Positions 49,592 to 57,349 of a stretch of 64,000 bases of DNA are shown piece after piece. The notes under the pieces are model-generated. The model worked only from the letters and a program-made list of their open reading frames with translations. It searched no databases and was not told the DNA's origin. Each line of letters opens with the position of its first letter. The stretch's first letter is position 1. The translations under genes were made by a program, and so were the position numbers. This stretch comes from Acidisarcina polymorpha (GTDB lineage: Bacteria > Acidobacteriota > Terriglobia > Terriglobales > Acidobacteriaceae). The stretch spans positions 4,402,001 to 4,466,000 of the forward strand of contig NZ_CP030840.1 of the NCBI RefSeq assembly GCF_003330725.1, read 5' to 3'.

Positions 49592-49688
49592 ATCGAACTA
49601 TCCAGAGGGTAAAGGGTCGCAGGAGTCGCCGTCTCCCTGATCCAGCCCAAACTGTGGCAAGCCATCCGCGTAAGAGAAAGGTTTGGGC

Positions 49689-50339
49689 ATGGCAGAAGCC
49701 ATAGAGAAGCCGCTGAGCAAGGCGATCGCAGAGCGCCGGGCAACTCCCAGCTTCGACGGCAGCCAGATGCCGCCGGAGGACCTGAAAAAGATCATCCAGG
49801 CCGGATTGCTGGCCCCGAGCGGCTACAACCTCCAGCCCTGGCGATTTGTCGTGGTGCGTTCCGCTGAACAACGAAAACGGCTGCGGGCCGCAAGCTATAA
49901 CCAGGCAAAGGTCGAAGAGGCGTCAGTCATCATTGTGGCGTGCGGCGATGCCGACGGTTGGCGTAATGGCGACCTCGAAGAAATGCTGCGGCTTGGCAAA
50001 GAGGGCGGTATGCCGGAAAACTATGCCGAGCAGGCGAAGACGACGATTCCGGCGTATCTGTCCAATCATCCCAACCTGCCGATGTGGCTCAACCGGCACG
50101 TTATGATCGCCTTTACGACGATGATGCTGATGGCTGAAGTGCTGGGTTACGATACTGCTCCTATGGAAGGTTTTGAAGAAGAGAAGGTGCGCGAATCGTT
50201 ACGCCTGCCGCTCAGCTACAGCGTAGTAGCACTACTGGCCATCGGACATTCCAAGGGACCCGACAAGTTTTCGAGCGGACGCTTCAGTATGGCAAGGACG
50301 GTTTGGGCTGAGGAGTATGGGAAGCCGCTGAAGTTTTAG
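49689..50339 (+). CDS. Nitroreductase family protein
   Basis: The start is the ATG at 49689, with aagg upstream. The 216-residue protein has SKAIAERRATPSFDGSQMPP and IIQAGLLAPSGYNLQPWRFV, the FMN-binding motifs of nitroreductases, then MLMAEVLGYDTAPMEGFEE and YSVVALLAIGHSKGPDK. These FMN enzymes reduce nitro compounds, quinones or related substrates with NAD(P)H. Substrate unknown. The protein is complete by length. It follows an unknown lipoprotein gene and precedes a NUDIX gene, all on the plus strand, with gaps of about 100 bases each. Confidence 0.9.
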   Translation: MAEAIEKPLSKAIAERRATPSFDGSQMPPEDLKKIIQAGLLAPSGYNLQPWRFVVVRSAEQRKRLRAASYNQAKVEEASVIIVACGDADGWRNGDLEEMLRLGKEGGMPENYAEQAKTTIPAYLSNHPNLPMWLNRHVMIAFTTMMLMAEVLGYDTAPMEGFEEEKVRESLRLPLSYSVVALLAIGHSKGPDKFSSGRFSMARTVWAEEYGKPLKF

Positions 50340-50461
50340 CGAAAAGTCACTGATCGCGAAATGTGTGGCGGCAGGCCCGATCGAGAGAGCTTTCCGTCAA
50401 ACCAAGGTTGAAGATCTGACGCCGCGGCCTCCTATGGAAGCGTCTTTCGGGAGAATTGTTT

Positions 50462-50995
50462 TTGATTCGAAGAGAGTATCCGGATGCTCCGATTGTGGGC
50501 GTCGGTGGCGTAGTTATCGAAGGTGACCAGGTTCTGCTGGTGCGCCGGGGCCAAGAGCCGATGAAAGGGGAGTGGTCCTTGCCGGGCGGAGTCCTGGAGC
50601 TCGGAGAGACGCTTGAGTCCGGCATTCTCCGGGAGATTCACGAGGAAACGGGGCTTCTCGTTGAAGTTCTTCAGGTACTGGAAGTACTGGACAAGATTGT
50701 TTTTGAGGATCGCGATGTCTCGGCAACAACCGGCGAGGGGAGTGAGCGGAGGCGAAGGGCAGCGGAAAATCCTAGCTTCAGGCGTATTCGGTATCACTAT
50801 GTGTTGATCGATTTTCTATGTGCGACTTCGAGCGGATCTCTGCGCTCCGGTAGCGATGCATTGGAGGCACAATGGGTTACGCAAGGCGACTTGAACTCAG
50901 GGCCTCTCTCTCGTATGGCTCCAGTAACTTTGGAGGTCATTAAAAAGGGATTCAAGTTATTCCAGGCACGCGTCAATCGGTATGCTGGAGAATGA
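50462..50995 (+). CDS. NUDIX hydrolase
   Basis: A TTG at 50462 is the preferred start because gggag lies 8 bases before it; a TTG six bases earlier is possible. The 177-residue protein has the NUDIX box intact: GGVLELGETLESGILREIHE followed by ETGLLVEV. Entry strand is IVGVGGVVIEGDQVLLVRRG. An unusual Arg-rich insert lies at SERRRRAAENPSFRRIRY, between strands. The family cleaves nucleoside diphosphates linked to another group; the substrate here is unknown. It converges on the small membrane-protein gene at 51013. Confidence 0.88.
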   Translation: MIRREYPDAPIVGVGGVVIEGDQVLLVRRGQEPMKGEWSLPGGVLELGETLESGILREIHEETGLLVEVLQVLEVLDKIVFEDRDVSATTGEGSERRRRAAENPSFRRIRYHYVLIDFLCATSSGSLRSGSDALEAQWVTQGDLNSGPLSRMAPVTLEVIKKGFKLFQARVNRYAGE

Positions 50996-51012
50996 AAACT
51001 CTGCCGCGAATC

Positions 51013-51285
51013 CTACCAAAGCAGTTTGCAGGATTTCCAGATGAGAAAGCCCAACGCAAAGACAGAGGCGTTGAACGCCATCACCCACATCACTCCGCGA
51101 ATGCAGCCGAGTGGGTTTTCGACTTCGAGAAAGGACTCGATGTGGTTTGGGGTCGCCCCGTACTCTTCGATCGTCGTAGATGCTTCGGCCGTCGTAGATG
51201 CGGTGGGAGCAATGGAGTAAGTTCCATGCGACTGGATGCTCGGACGATGAATCGTATAGCCGGGGTTGAGAGTCTTGGCAGACAT
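51013..51285 (-). CDS. Small single-pass membrane protein with strong ribosome site
   Basis: A 90-residue protein. AAGGAG at 51292-51297 lies six bases from the ATG, among the best ribosome sites in the window. The N-terminal 60 residues are polar, rich in Ser/Thr/Ala (SIAPTASTTAEASTTIEEYG). A single hydrophobic segment (CIRGVMWVMAFNASVFALGF and on to LIWKSCKLLW) ends the protein, giving a tail-anchored or N-out topology. No family recognised. It converges on the NUDIX gene with 17 bases between the stops. Confidence 0.55.
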   Translation of the reverse strand: MSAKTLNPGYTIHRPSIQSHGTYSIAPTASTTAEASTTIEEYGATPNHIESFLEVENPLGCIRGVMWVMAFNASVFALGFLIWKSCKLLW

Positions 51286-51501
51286 AACGGACTCCTTCCA
51301 AAACCACTATCGGCGGTTTGTCGACCGTGCGTTAGGATTTGATAGGAAGTGTTTTAGGCTGTTTCATTATGGAACGTACCGCTCGCGCTAAGACTGAACA
51401 CGGACTTTCCCAAAAGTTTCGTTTTAGGACGTTTTTTCGCATCTCAAGAACACGCATGAACCATGCTTGAACTCAGCTAACCCGACTGAAAGGCTAATGC
51501 A

Positions 51502-51972
51502 ATGACTTTGAAGGCGCAATCGACCCAGCAATCCGCCGTGACCCTATTCCCTGGACAGCAGCCGGCCCCGCGTCCGCGATCTTCGGCCGCCTCACCCCGG
51601 CTTCGCCGTCCTTCGCAACACCGCAGCGAGAGCTGGATAGTGGCGGCCGCTACTCACTGCCTGGCGGAACCTGGTCAAATGGACTCGACAGATACGGCAT
51701 CTCCCCAGGACCTCGGGTTTGCACCGTCGGCGAGCTCGTATTTTTCGCATGCCTCAAGCCTCGCGCCTATCTGGGCAGCGGTGCGCGTCGAAGAGGATGA
51801 TGTCGATGCTGAAGACGAGGACGATGAACTCGACCCTGACGACGATGACGAAGACGAAGAGGATCTTGAGGACGACGAAGATCCCGAGTTTGACGACGAA
51901 GAGGATCTCGACGATCTGGATGAAGAGGATGACGACGACGATCTGGACGACGAGGACGACGAAGACGAATAA
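51502..51972 (+). CDS. Protein with an extreme Asp/Glu-rich C-terminal tail
   Basis: A 156-residue protein; aaagg lies 8 bases before the ATG. Residues 1-45 are basic and Pro/Ser-rich (PAPRPRSSAASPRLRRPSQH). A middle part has little order. Residues 97-156 contain 50 Asp/Glu out of 60, with only occasional Leu, Pro, Phe, Val or Ala. The acidic part is encoded by repeated GAx codons, so the DNA is itself low-complexity. No family recognised. Acidic tails of this kind are known in DNA-mimic, histone-chaperone-like and calcium-buffering proteins; none of these roles is shown here. It lies alone, 330 bases upstream of ugd. Confidence 0.6.
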   Translation: MTLKAQSTQQSAVTLFPGQQPAPRPRSSAASPRLRRPSQHRSESWIVAAATHCLAEPGQMDSTDTASPQDLGFAPSASSYFSHASSLAPIWAAVRVEEDDVDAEDEDDELDPDDDDEDEEDLEDDEDPEFDDEEDLDDLDEEDDDDDLDDEDDEDE

Positions 51973-52305
51973 GGCACGACCGGCTTTGATGAGAAGTCGG
52001 AGGGCGGTTACATCGCGGCGGAAGGACCTTACCGCCTCTTATTTTGCAGCTTCGCGAAGACCGTCGATCTGCGCTGTGACCCTTGCCGGGTAGGGTTTGG
52101 CATCGGTCATTCTGGTACACTTGAGCCAGCTCTAGAGGAACGGAACTGTTTTCCGGTGGCTTCTGTATTTGGTGAACCTGCCTTCCGGAAGGTCTCGCCT
52201 GCCCACAGACTCGTCCGGATTTTGCTGCCATTCTGTTGCTTATTTTGCGTTCCTGGCTGGAATGGTCTCGATTTTTTCCATACAACGCGGGAGACAAGAA
52301 ACTTC
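51973..52305. other. Intergenic region upstream of the UDP-glucose dehydrogenase gene
   Basis: About 330 bases. The ugd open frame continues upstream to 52156, but the family start is at 52306, so this stretch is non-coding leader. A gggag site lies about 12 bases before the ATG. No hairpin or other gene recognised. Confidence 0.4.
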
Positions 52306-53721
52306 ATGGTAAAAAAAGTATCCATTGCGGTGGTAGGGTCCGGCTATGTGGGTCTCGTAGCCGCAGTGTGCTTCGCGGAGCTTGGGCACGACGTCATCTG
52401 TGTGGACAATGACGAGAAGAAGGTCGAGATGCTCCGCAATGGCGGAGTGCCGATCCACGAGCGCTTCCTCCCCGAACTGCTGGATCGCCACCGCAACAAA
52501 GGGATCGTTTTTTCGACGGAGCTCGGCGAGGCTACCCGCAAGTCGGAGGTCATTTTCATTGCTGTTGGAACACCGCAAAGTGACTCCGGACACGCCGATC
52601 TTTCCTATGTGGAAGCGGTCGTAAGCGAGATTGCCCGTTCTATCGATAGCTACAAAGTCATTGTTGAAAAGAGCACCGTTCCGGTCTACACCAACGAATG
52701 GGTTCGACGAGTGATGGAACGGCATGGCGTTGAACGAGGTCATTTCGATGTAGTTTCTAATCCCGAGTTTCTGCGGGAGGGCACGGCCGTCTCCGACTTT
52801 CTTCATCCCGACCGGATTGTGGTGGGCGCCGATTCCGAGGCCTCGGCTGCACTGCTGGGTCGAATCTATGCGCCGATCACCGACGGATCCTATTATGAGC
52901 GCGAAGCAGCGGTTCCCGGGCCTTTGACCCCGGCGACTCCGGCCACAATTTTGTACACCTCGGCGCAGAGCGCGGAGATAATCAAGCATGCTTCGAATGC
53001 TTTTCTGGCAATGAAGATCTCCTTCATCAACAGCGTCGCCAATCTATGTGAGGCGGTGAACGCGGACGTCAAGGAAGTTGCGAAGGGGATTGGGCTGGAT
53101 GGGCGCATCGGTCCGAAGTTCCTGAATCCCGGCGTGGGTTATGGCGGCTCTTGCTTTCCCAAGGATCTGGCCGCGTTTCGCTGGGTCGCTGAACAGCAGG
53201 GGATTGACTTCAAATTGCTCGCCGAAGTGGAAAAGATTAACTCGGTTCAGAAGAAGAACTTTTTTAATAAGATCCGCGCGGCACTCTGGACCCTGCGCGG
53301 AAAGCGCATTGCGATTTTGGGACTTGCGTTCAAAGGCGATACCGATGACATCCGGGATTCACCCGCGTTGGATATCATCAAGATGCTGCTGCATGAGGGT
53401 TGTGTGCTGGTCGCCCACGATCCGGCCGCGACTGAGCGCGCGAAGGAAGTTTTTCCTGAATCAGCGCAGATTCGCTACGTGGATGATCCGTATTCGGCCG
53501 CCAGCAATGCGGATGCGTTGGTCATTCTAACGGACTGGCAGCAGTTCGCGGATCTCGATCTCGACCGATTGAACAAGGCGCTCAAGTTCCCCATCATCAT
53601 CGATGGACGCAACCTCTATGACCCGGCTTTGATGCTGGAAAAGAACTTCACCTATGTAAGCGTTGGGCGTCCTGCTGTCTATCCGTCACGGGAGTGGTAC
53701 GCAAATAAGCGCCTCCCGTAG
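52306..53721 (+). CDS. ugd: UDP-glucose/UDP-sugar 6-dehydrogenase
   Basis: The start is the ATG at 52306, since the preceding 50 codons of the open frame are not part of the family. The 471-residue enzyme oxidises UDP-glucose (or a related UDP-hexose) to the uronate using NAD. The Rossmann motif is VSIAVVGSGYVGLVAAVCFA. The catalytic Cys283 lies in GVGYGGSCFPKDLAAF. SNPEFLREGTAVSDFLHPDR and HASNAFLAMKISFINSVAN are family blocks. Residues 195-216 hold an extra loop (YYEREAAVPGPLTPATPA) that I do not see in most homologues. The product feeds uronate-containing glycans and heads the glycan region. A strong terminator follows the stop. Confidence 0.93.
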   Translation: MVKKVSIAVVGSGYVGLVAAVCFAELGHDVICVDNDEKKVEMLRNGGVPIHERFLPELLDRHRNKGIVFSTELGEATRKSEVIFIAVGTPQSDSGHADLSYVEAVVSEIARSIDSYKVIVEKSTVPVYTNEWVRRVMERHGVERGHFDVVSNPEFLREGTAVSDFLHPDRIVVGADSEASAALLGRIYAPITDGSYYEREAAVPGPLTPATPATILYTSAQSAEIIKHASNAFLAMKISFINSVANLCEAVNADVKEVAKGIGLDGRIGPKFLNPGVGYGGSCFPKDLAAFRWVAEQQGIDFKLLAEVEKINSVQKKNFFNKIRAALWTLRGKRIAILGLAFKGDTDDIRDSPALDIIKMLLHEGCVLVAHDPAATERAKEVFPESAQIRYVDDPYSAASNADALVILTDWQQFADLDLDRLNKALKFPIIIDGRNLYDPALMLEKNFTYVSVGRPAVYPSREWYANKRLP

Positions 53722-53754
53722 CCGGAGACATTCAATTCCGCGAGGGCTAGCTAG

Positions 53755-53781
53755 AAGCGCCGGTTTGTACCGGCGCTTTTT
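53755..53781 (+). terminator. Intrinsic terminator after ugd
   Basis: A perfect 10-base-pair stem, aagcgccggt at 53755-53764 and accggcgctt at 53769-53778, with a 4-base loop and followed by t residues to 53781. It separates ugd from the next plus-strand gene. Confidence 0.88.
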
Positions 53782-53841
53782 AGTTCGGTCGCTTCCCCAA
53801 TGCGGGATACCAGTTCGACTCGGATTGCCGGCTTCGTCGTG

Positions 53842-55020
53842 ATGCGCTTTCTGCACACCATCCATTCATTGTCGCCAGAAAGCGGCGGCCCCGCCGAGGG
53901 GCTTCGGCAGCTCGCCGAAAAAGCGCATACGTCCGGTATCTATGAGACCGAAGTGGTCTCTCTGGATGACCCTTCATCGGCTTTTTTGCAGTCCGCTTCT
54001 TCGCCCCTCCAATGCGCTTATATGACTGCTCATGCGGTCGGTCCTGGCCTCGGTAAATACGGCTACACCCAGCGCCTCGATCAATGGCTTGAGAAAAATC
54101 TATCGCGCTTTAACGGCGTTGTAATTAACGGTCTTTGGCAGTATCACGCATATGCCGCGTGGAAGGCTTGCCGGGAAACGCTTCCTTATCTGGTATTTAC
54201 CCACGGAATGCTCGACCCCTGGTTCAAGCGGCATTACCCAATCAAGCATCTGAAAAAGGCCGTTTACTGGGGCGCCGTCGAACACCGGGTGCTGCGCGAT
54301 GCACTGAGTGTCATGTTCACCTCTTCGCTTGAGGCTGAATTGGCGAGAGAGTCTTTCTGGCCATCTCAGTGGAATAGCGTCGTCTCACCCTATGGCACGG
54401 GGGAGCCGCCACAAGACCGGGAGTCAGTGATTCGCGAGTTTTACGGGAGATGTCCACGGGTCTGCGGGCATCCATTTATGCTTTTCCTCGGTCGCCTTCA
54501 CGAGAAAAAAGGCTGCGACCTACTGGTGGAGGCTTTTGCCCGGCAGGCGCGAGCACACCCAGCGGTCCACCTGATTATGGCTGGTCCTGATCAGCAGGGC
54601 TGGATTCCTAAACTTGTCTCCTTCGCGGTTCGCCAGGGATTGCGAGACCGGGTCCATTTTCCCGGAATGTTACAAGCCGGGGCTAAATGGGGAGCCTTCT
54701 ATGCGGCCGATGTATTTGTGCTGCCCTCGCACCAAGAGAATTTCGGCATTGCAGTGGCCGAAGCCCTGGCCTGCGGGACTCCGGTGCTGATCTCCAACAA
54801 GGTCAACATCTGGAGGGAGATTATGGCGGACGGCGTGGGGCTGGTCGAAAATGACGACCTCGAAGGAACCGAGCGTCTGCTGGAACGCTGGGGGCGAATG
54901 TCCGCCGTTGAAAAGACGCAAATGGCCGAAAGATGTCATTCTTCCTTTAAGCGGCGCTTCGATTTGAATCAGACGCCGAGGATCATCGCGGACCAATTTG
55001 CAACCGCGCGAAAGCTGTAG
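53842..55020 (+). CDS. Glycosyltransferase, GT4 family
   Basis: A 392-residue GT-B glycosyltransferase, started at the ATG at 53842 that opens MRFLHTIHSLSPESGGPAEG. The open frame starts earlier at 53800. The N-terminal Rossmann fold has VINGLWQYHAYAAWKACRET. The C-terminal GT4 domain has FLGRLHEKKGCDLLVEAFA, IMAGPDQQGWIPKL, and the donor-binding EX7E segment ENFGIAVAEALACGTPVLIS. It transfers a sugar from a nucleotide donor to a growing glycan; linkage unknown. It converges on the WcaF-type acetyltransferase gene, a common neighbour in exopolysaccharide loci. Confidence 0.88.
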   Translation: MRFLHTIHSLSPESGGPAEGLRQLAEKAHTSGIYETEVVSLDDPSSAFLQSASSPLQCAYMTAHAVGPGLGKYGYTQRLDQWLEKNLSRFNGVVINGLWQYHAYAAWKACRETLPYLVFTHGMLDPWFKRHYPIKHLKKAVYWGAVEHRVLRDALSVMFTSSLEAELARESFWPSQWNSVVSPYGTGEPPQDRESVIREFYGRCPRVCGHPFMLFLGRLHEKKGCDLLVEAFARQARAHPAVHLIMAGPDQQGWIPKLVSFAVRQGLRDRVHFPGMLQAGAKWGAFYAADVFVLPSHQENFGIAVAEALACGTPVLISNKVNIWREIMADGVGLVENDDLEGTERLLERWGRMSAVEKTQMAERCHSSFKRRFDLNQTPRIIADQFATARKL

Positions 55021-55100
55021 TCAGAGGAAACCTGAAGCGCACGCGGAACGCTCGGTCTTGTTGCGGCCCTCCCATGCGGGTTAATACCGGAACGAGGAGG

Positions 55101-55697
55101 TTAGTGATGTCGATACTGTTCAGGAACCGAGGCGCGTAGCCTCTCCTTGACCTTCCTGGCGGGCAGTCCGACATAGATACCGAAGGGCTCAAGGTCAGAG
55201 GTCGCGATCGAACCTAACCCCAAAATGGCCCCAGTTCCGACATTCACCCGCGGATGCACAATGGCGCGCGCGCATATCCAGGCGTATGCGCCGATCTTCA
55301 TCGGGAAGGAGATCATAGCGAACTCGCGGTCGTTGTAGTCGTGACTCGCTCCGCAAAGGTAAGCTCCCTGGGAAATGATGCAATGGGAGGCGAGATAGAA
55401 GTGCGAAGGATTGTAGAGTTCGGCATCGTCGCCCACGCTGACCCGGTCTTCGCAGGTTAGGTTCCATGGCGCCCAGATTTTCGATTTCGGATAAAAATGA
55501 CAGGCGGTTCCGAGCGTCGCCCCGAAGAGGCGGAGAAGCAGCGAGCGCCAGGCGTGAAAAGGCCGTGGAGATGTTCGAAAGAACAATACCCAGCAAAGAC
55601 CCCAAGCTCCTCGGGCGAGTCGATTGCGGAACGAGAACGAGGGCCGCAGGGTAGGGTCGGCGCCGGCCACCGGCAGAATCACTCGGACCGCCGCCAT
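55101..55697 (-). CDS. WcaF-like hexapeptide acetyltransferase
   Basis: Started at the ATG at 55697; the longer frame begins with a TTG. The 198-residue protein has the WcaF N-terminal block FRTSPRPFHAWRSLLLRLFG and then a left-handed beta-helix of hexapeptide repeats: FYPKSKIWAPWNLTCEDRVS, ELYNPSHFYLASHCIISQGA, KIGAYAWICARAIVHPRVNV and GAILGLGSIATSDL, ending FGIYVGLPARKVKER. The His in LCGASHDYND is likely catalytic. It O-acetylates a sugar in exopolysaccharide. Convergent with the GT4 gene. Confidence 0.88.
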   Translation of the reverse strand: MAAVRVILPVAGADPTLRPSFSFRNRLARGAWGLCWVLFFRTSPRPFHAWRSLLLRLFGATLGTACHFYPKSKIWAPWNLTCEDRVSVGDDAELYNPSHFYLASHCIISQGAYLCGASHDYNDREFAMISFPMKIGAYAWICARAIVHPRVNVGTGAILGLGSIATSDLEPFGIYVGLPARKVKERLRASVPEQYRHH

Positions 55698-55982
55698 CGA
55701 TCCCGATTCATCACTCGCACACCCAGATCGTGACGAATAAGGCAATCAGGGATGACTGATTTCGCATGTTGTTGATGGTAATACAAGCTGATTTCCATTT
55801 CGTTCAAAGCGAGATGCGCAGGTCGAACGGAAGAGGTTCCGGTCGCCGGTCAAGGCGGAAAACTTTACGAGTCCGCTGCTGGCATGATCGAGAAAGCCCC
55901 GTTAGAGCAGGCGTCCTCGGAAATTTACAAAGCCTGGCCGCGATCGTCGATGAGGAACCACCATGGTTCGCGAGAGTGTCGG

Positions 55983-57260
55983 TTATGGATTGCGCCCGGA
56001 CAAACGAGCAGCGCTGGGGCCGAGTTCGTCGCCGGTGAGGAAGGGATTTTTGTGCGGCCGTTTGCGGTCGCTTCCCGTGGAGTTGCGGCCGGGAGCGATC
56101 TCCGAGGTTAATCCATAATGATTACCGCTGGTCGGCAGAGACTTGCTCCAGTCGTTGGACCCGTAGGTGCGTTGGGGAACGATATCTACACCAGTCTTCC
56201 TGAACGAGGTGGAGAACCCGGAAACATTCAGGATGTCCGGATTCAGGAAGCTCAATTCGCCGTCGCCGGCCCCGGGAGGGGAAAAGGGAGACATGCCGAA
56301 GGAATAGTCAGTATAGGAGTGCGGCGAGAATTCCAACAGATTCGCTGCGGAATGAGCATCGCCGGGGCGCGGTGGCGTAGACCTCTGTGACGAGATATGC
56401 GATGTTGAGAGGATTGATCCCACCCTGCTTGTCGCCAAAGTTGTTGGCGATGAAGGCAGCCCGGATAGGTCGCCATAGCTCGAAGCTACTCTGGATGATT
56501 GCTCCCGGTAGCGGAACTTATCTCTCGATGCCATCGACGCTCGTGAGTTAGAGTCTCTTGAAAACTCGGTTGCACTGGAGCGGTTTAGGTCCGATCCTGC
56601 ACGTTGACTTTGCAGGGAACTGCTATCGAGCGACAGCTGCGAGTAACCGCTGCCAATCCCGGAGTCCGGTAGAGAAGCCGGATCGCTCGCCGAGCCCATG
56701 CGGTTTACAGGGGCGCTCTTCAAACCCCAGGCACTGCCGCCCCGCTCCGGGCCCGCCGCGCTCGTACCTCCCCACGTGCTGTGATAATGGCTGCTCTCCG
56801 TCTCGAGGCCCTGGTTGATGTCGGCTGCAGTGTTGGCCTCTACAATGCCGTCATTGTTCTCGGAGCCGGCTCGGCCGGCCGCTCCGGCGGTCGAGGTCAT
56901 GTTGGTGGATTGGCTACTTCCAATGCTTTCAGCGAGACGGAAGCCGAGGCGCGATCCGTACGGGTTGTATTGGCCTGCCTGGGTTGAGTCGCGAATTGCC
57001 GTATCGGTCTCTGCTACCGCCAGGCTCCAGTCTGACGCATTTACGGTGGGGTCAAAGGCATTAGCGAAGACGCTCGCACCGGTGGCGTCGACCGTGTATG
57101 TCCGTTGGGGCGAAAGCAAATCGATCGAAAGCGTGGTCACCGGGGTGGAAGTCGGAGCTTCGTCCAAGGAAGGCGAAAGGGTGGGTACGACCTGAGCATT
57201 GGCGCAGAAGAGCGCCGAGTAGACGCCGATGAAGAGCATGAGACGAGTTGGAATCAGCAT
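55983..57260 (-). CDS. Serine-rich secreted protein of unknown function
   Basis: A 425-residue protein with a signal peptide (LMLFIGVYSALFCANAQ). The mature part is dominated by Ser, Gly, Ala and Thr with little regular structure (SSLQSQRAGSDLNRSSATEF, RVASSYGDLSGLPSSPTTLA) and has no recognised domain. Aromatic short segments near residue 300 (SYTDYSFGMSPFSPPG) are the only pattern. It lies 89 bases downstream of hldE on the same strand and could be read with it. Composition suggests a flexible extracellular or glycosylated protein. Confidence 0.55.
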   Translation of the reverse strand: MLIPTRLMLFIGVYSALFCANAQVVPTLSPSLDEAPTSTPVTTLSIDLLSPQRTYTVDATGASVFANAFDPTVNASDWSLAVAETDTAIRDSTQAGQYNPYGSRLGFRLAESIGSSQSTNMTSTAGAAGRAGSENNDGIVEANTAADINQGLETESSHYHSTWGGTSAAGPERGGSAWGLKSAPVNRMGSASDPASLPDSGIGSGYSQLSLDSSSLQSQRAGSDLNRSSATEFSRDSNSRASMASRDKFRYREQSSRVASSYGDLSGLPSSPTTLATSRVGSILSTSHISSQRSTPPRPGDAHSAANLLEFSPHSYTDYSFGMSPFSPPGAGDGELSFLNPDILNVSGFSTSFRKTGVDIVPQRTYGSNDWSKSLPTSGNHYGLTSEIAPGRNSTGSDRKRPHKNPFLTGDELGPSAARLSGRNP

Positions 57261-57349
57261 CGTTTCGATCTACTCTCTGGAGTAATTGTAGCGAAGGTAG
57301 ATGCGAAGACCGGCGGAAGTTGTGCTGGGTCCGACCGAGAGCGAGCGCA

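Noticed and set aside
51675-51977. Minus-strand frame made almost only of serine and arginine
   Set aside because: It is the complement of the Asp/Glu codon run and is not a plausible protein.
51973-52305. The 50-codon upstream extension of the ugd frame as a signal peptide
   Set aside because: Although partly hydrophobic, UDP-glucose dehydrogenase is cytoplasmic and the family begins at the ATG at 52306.
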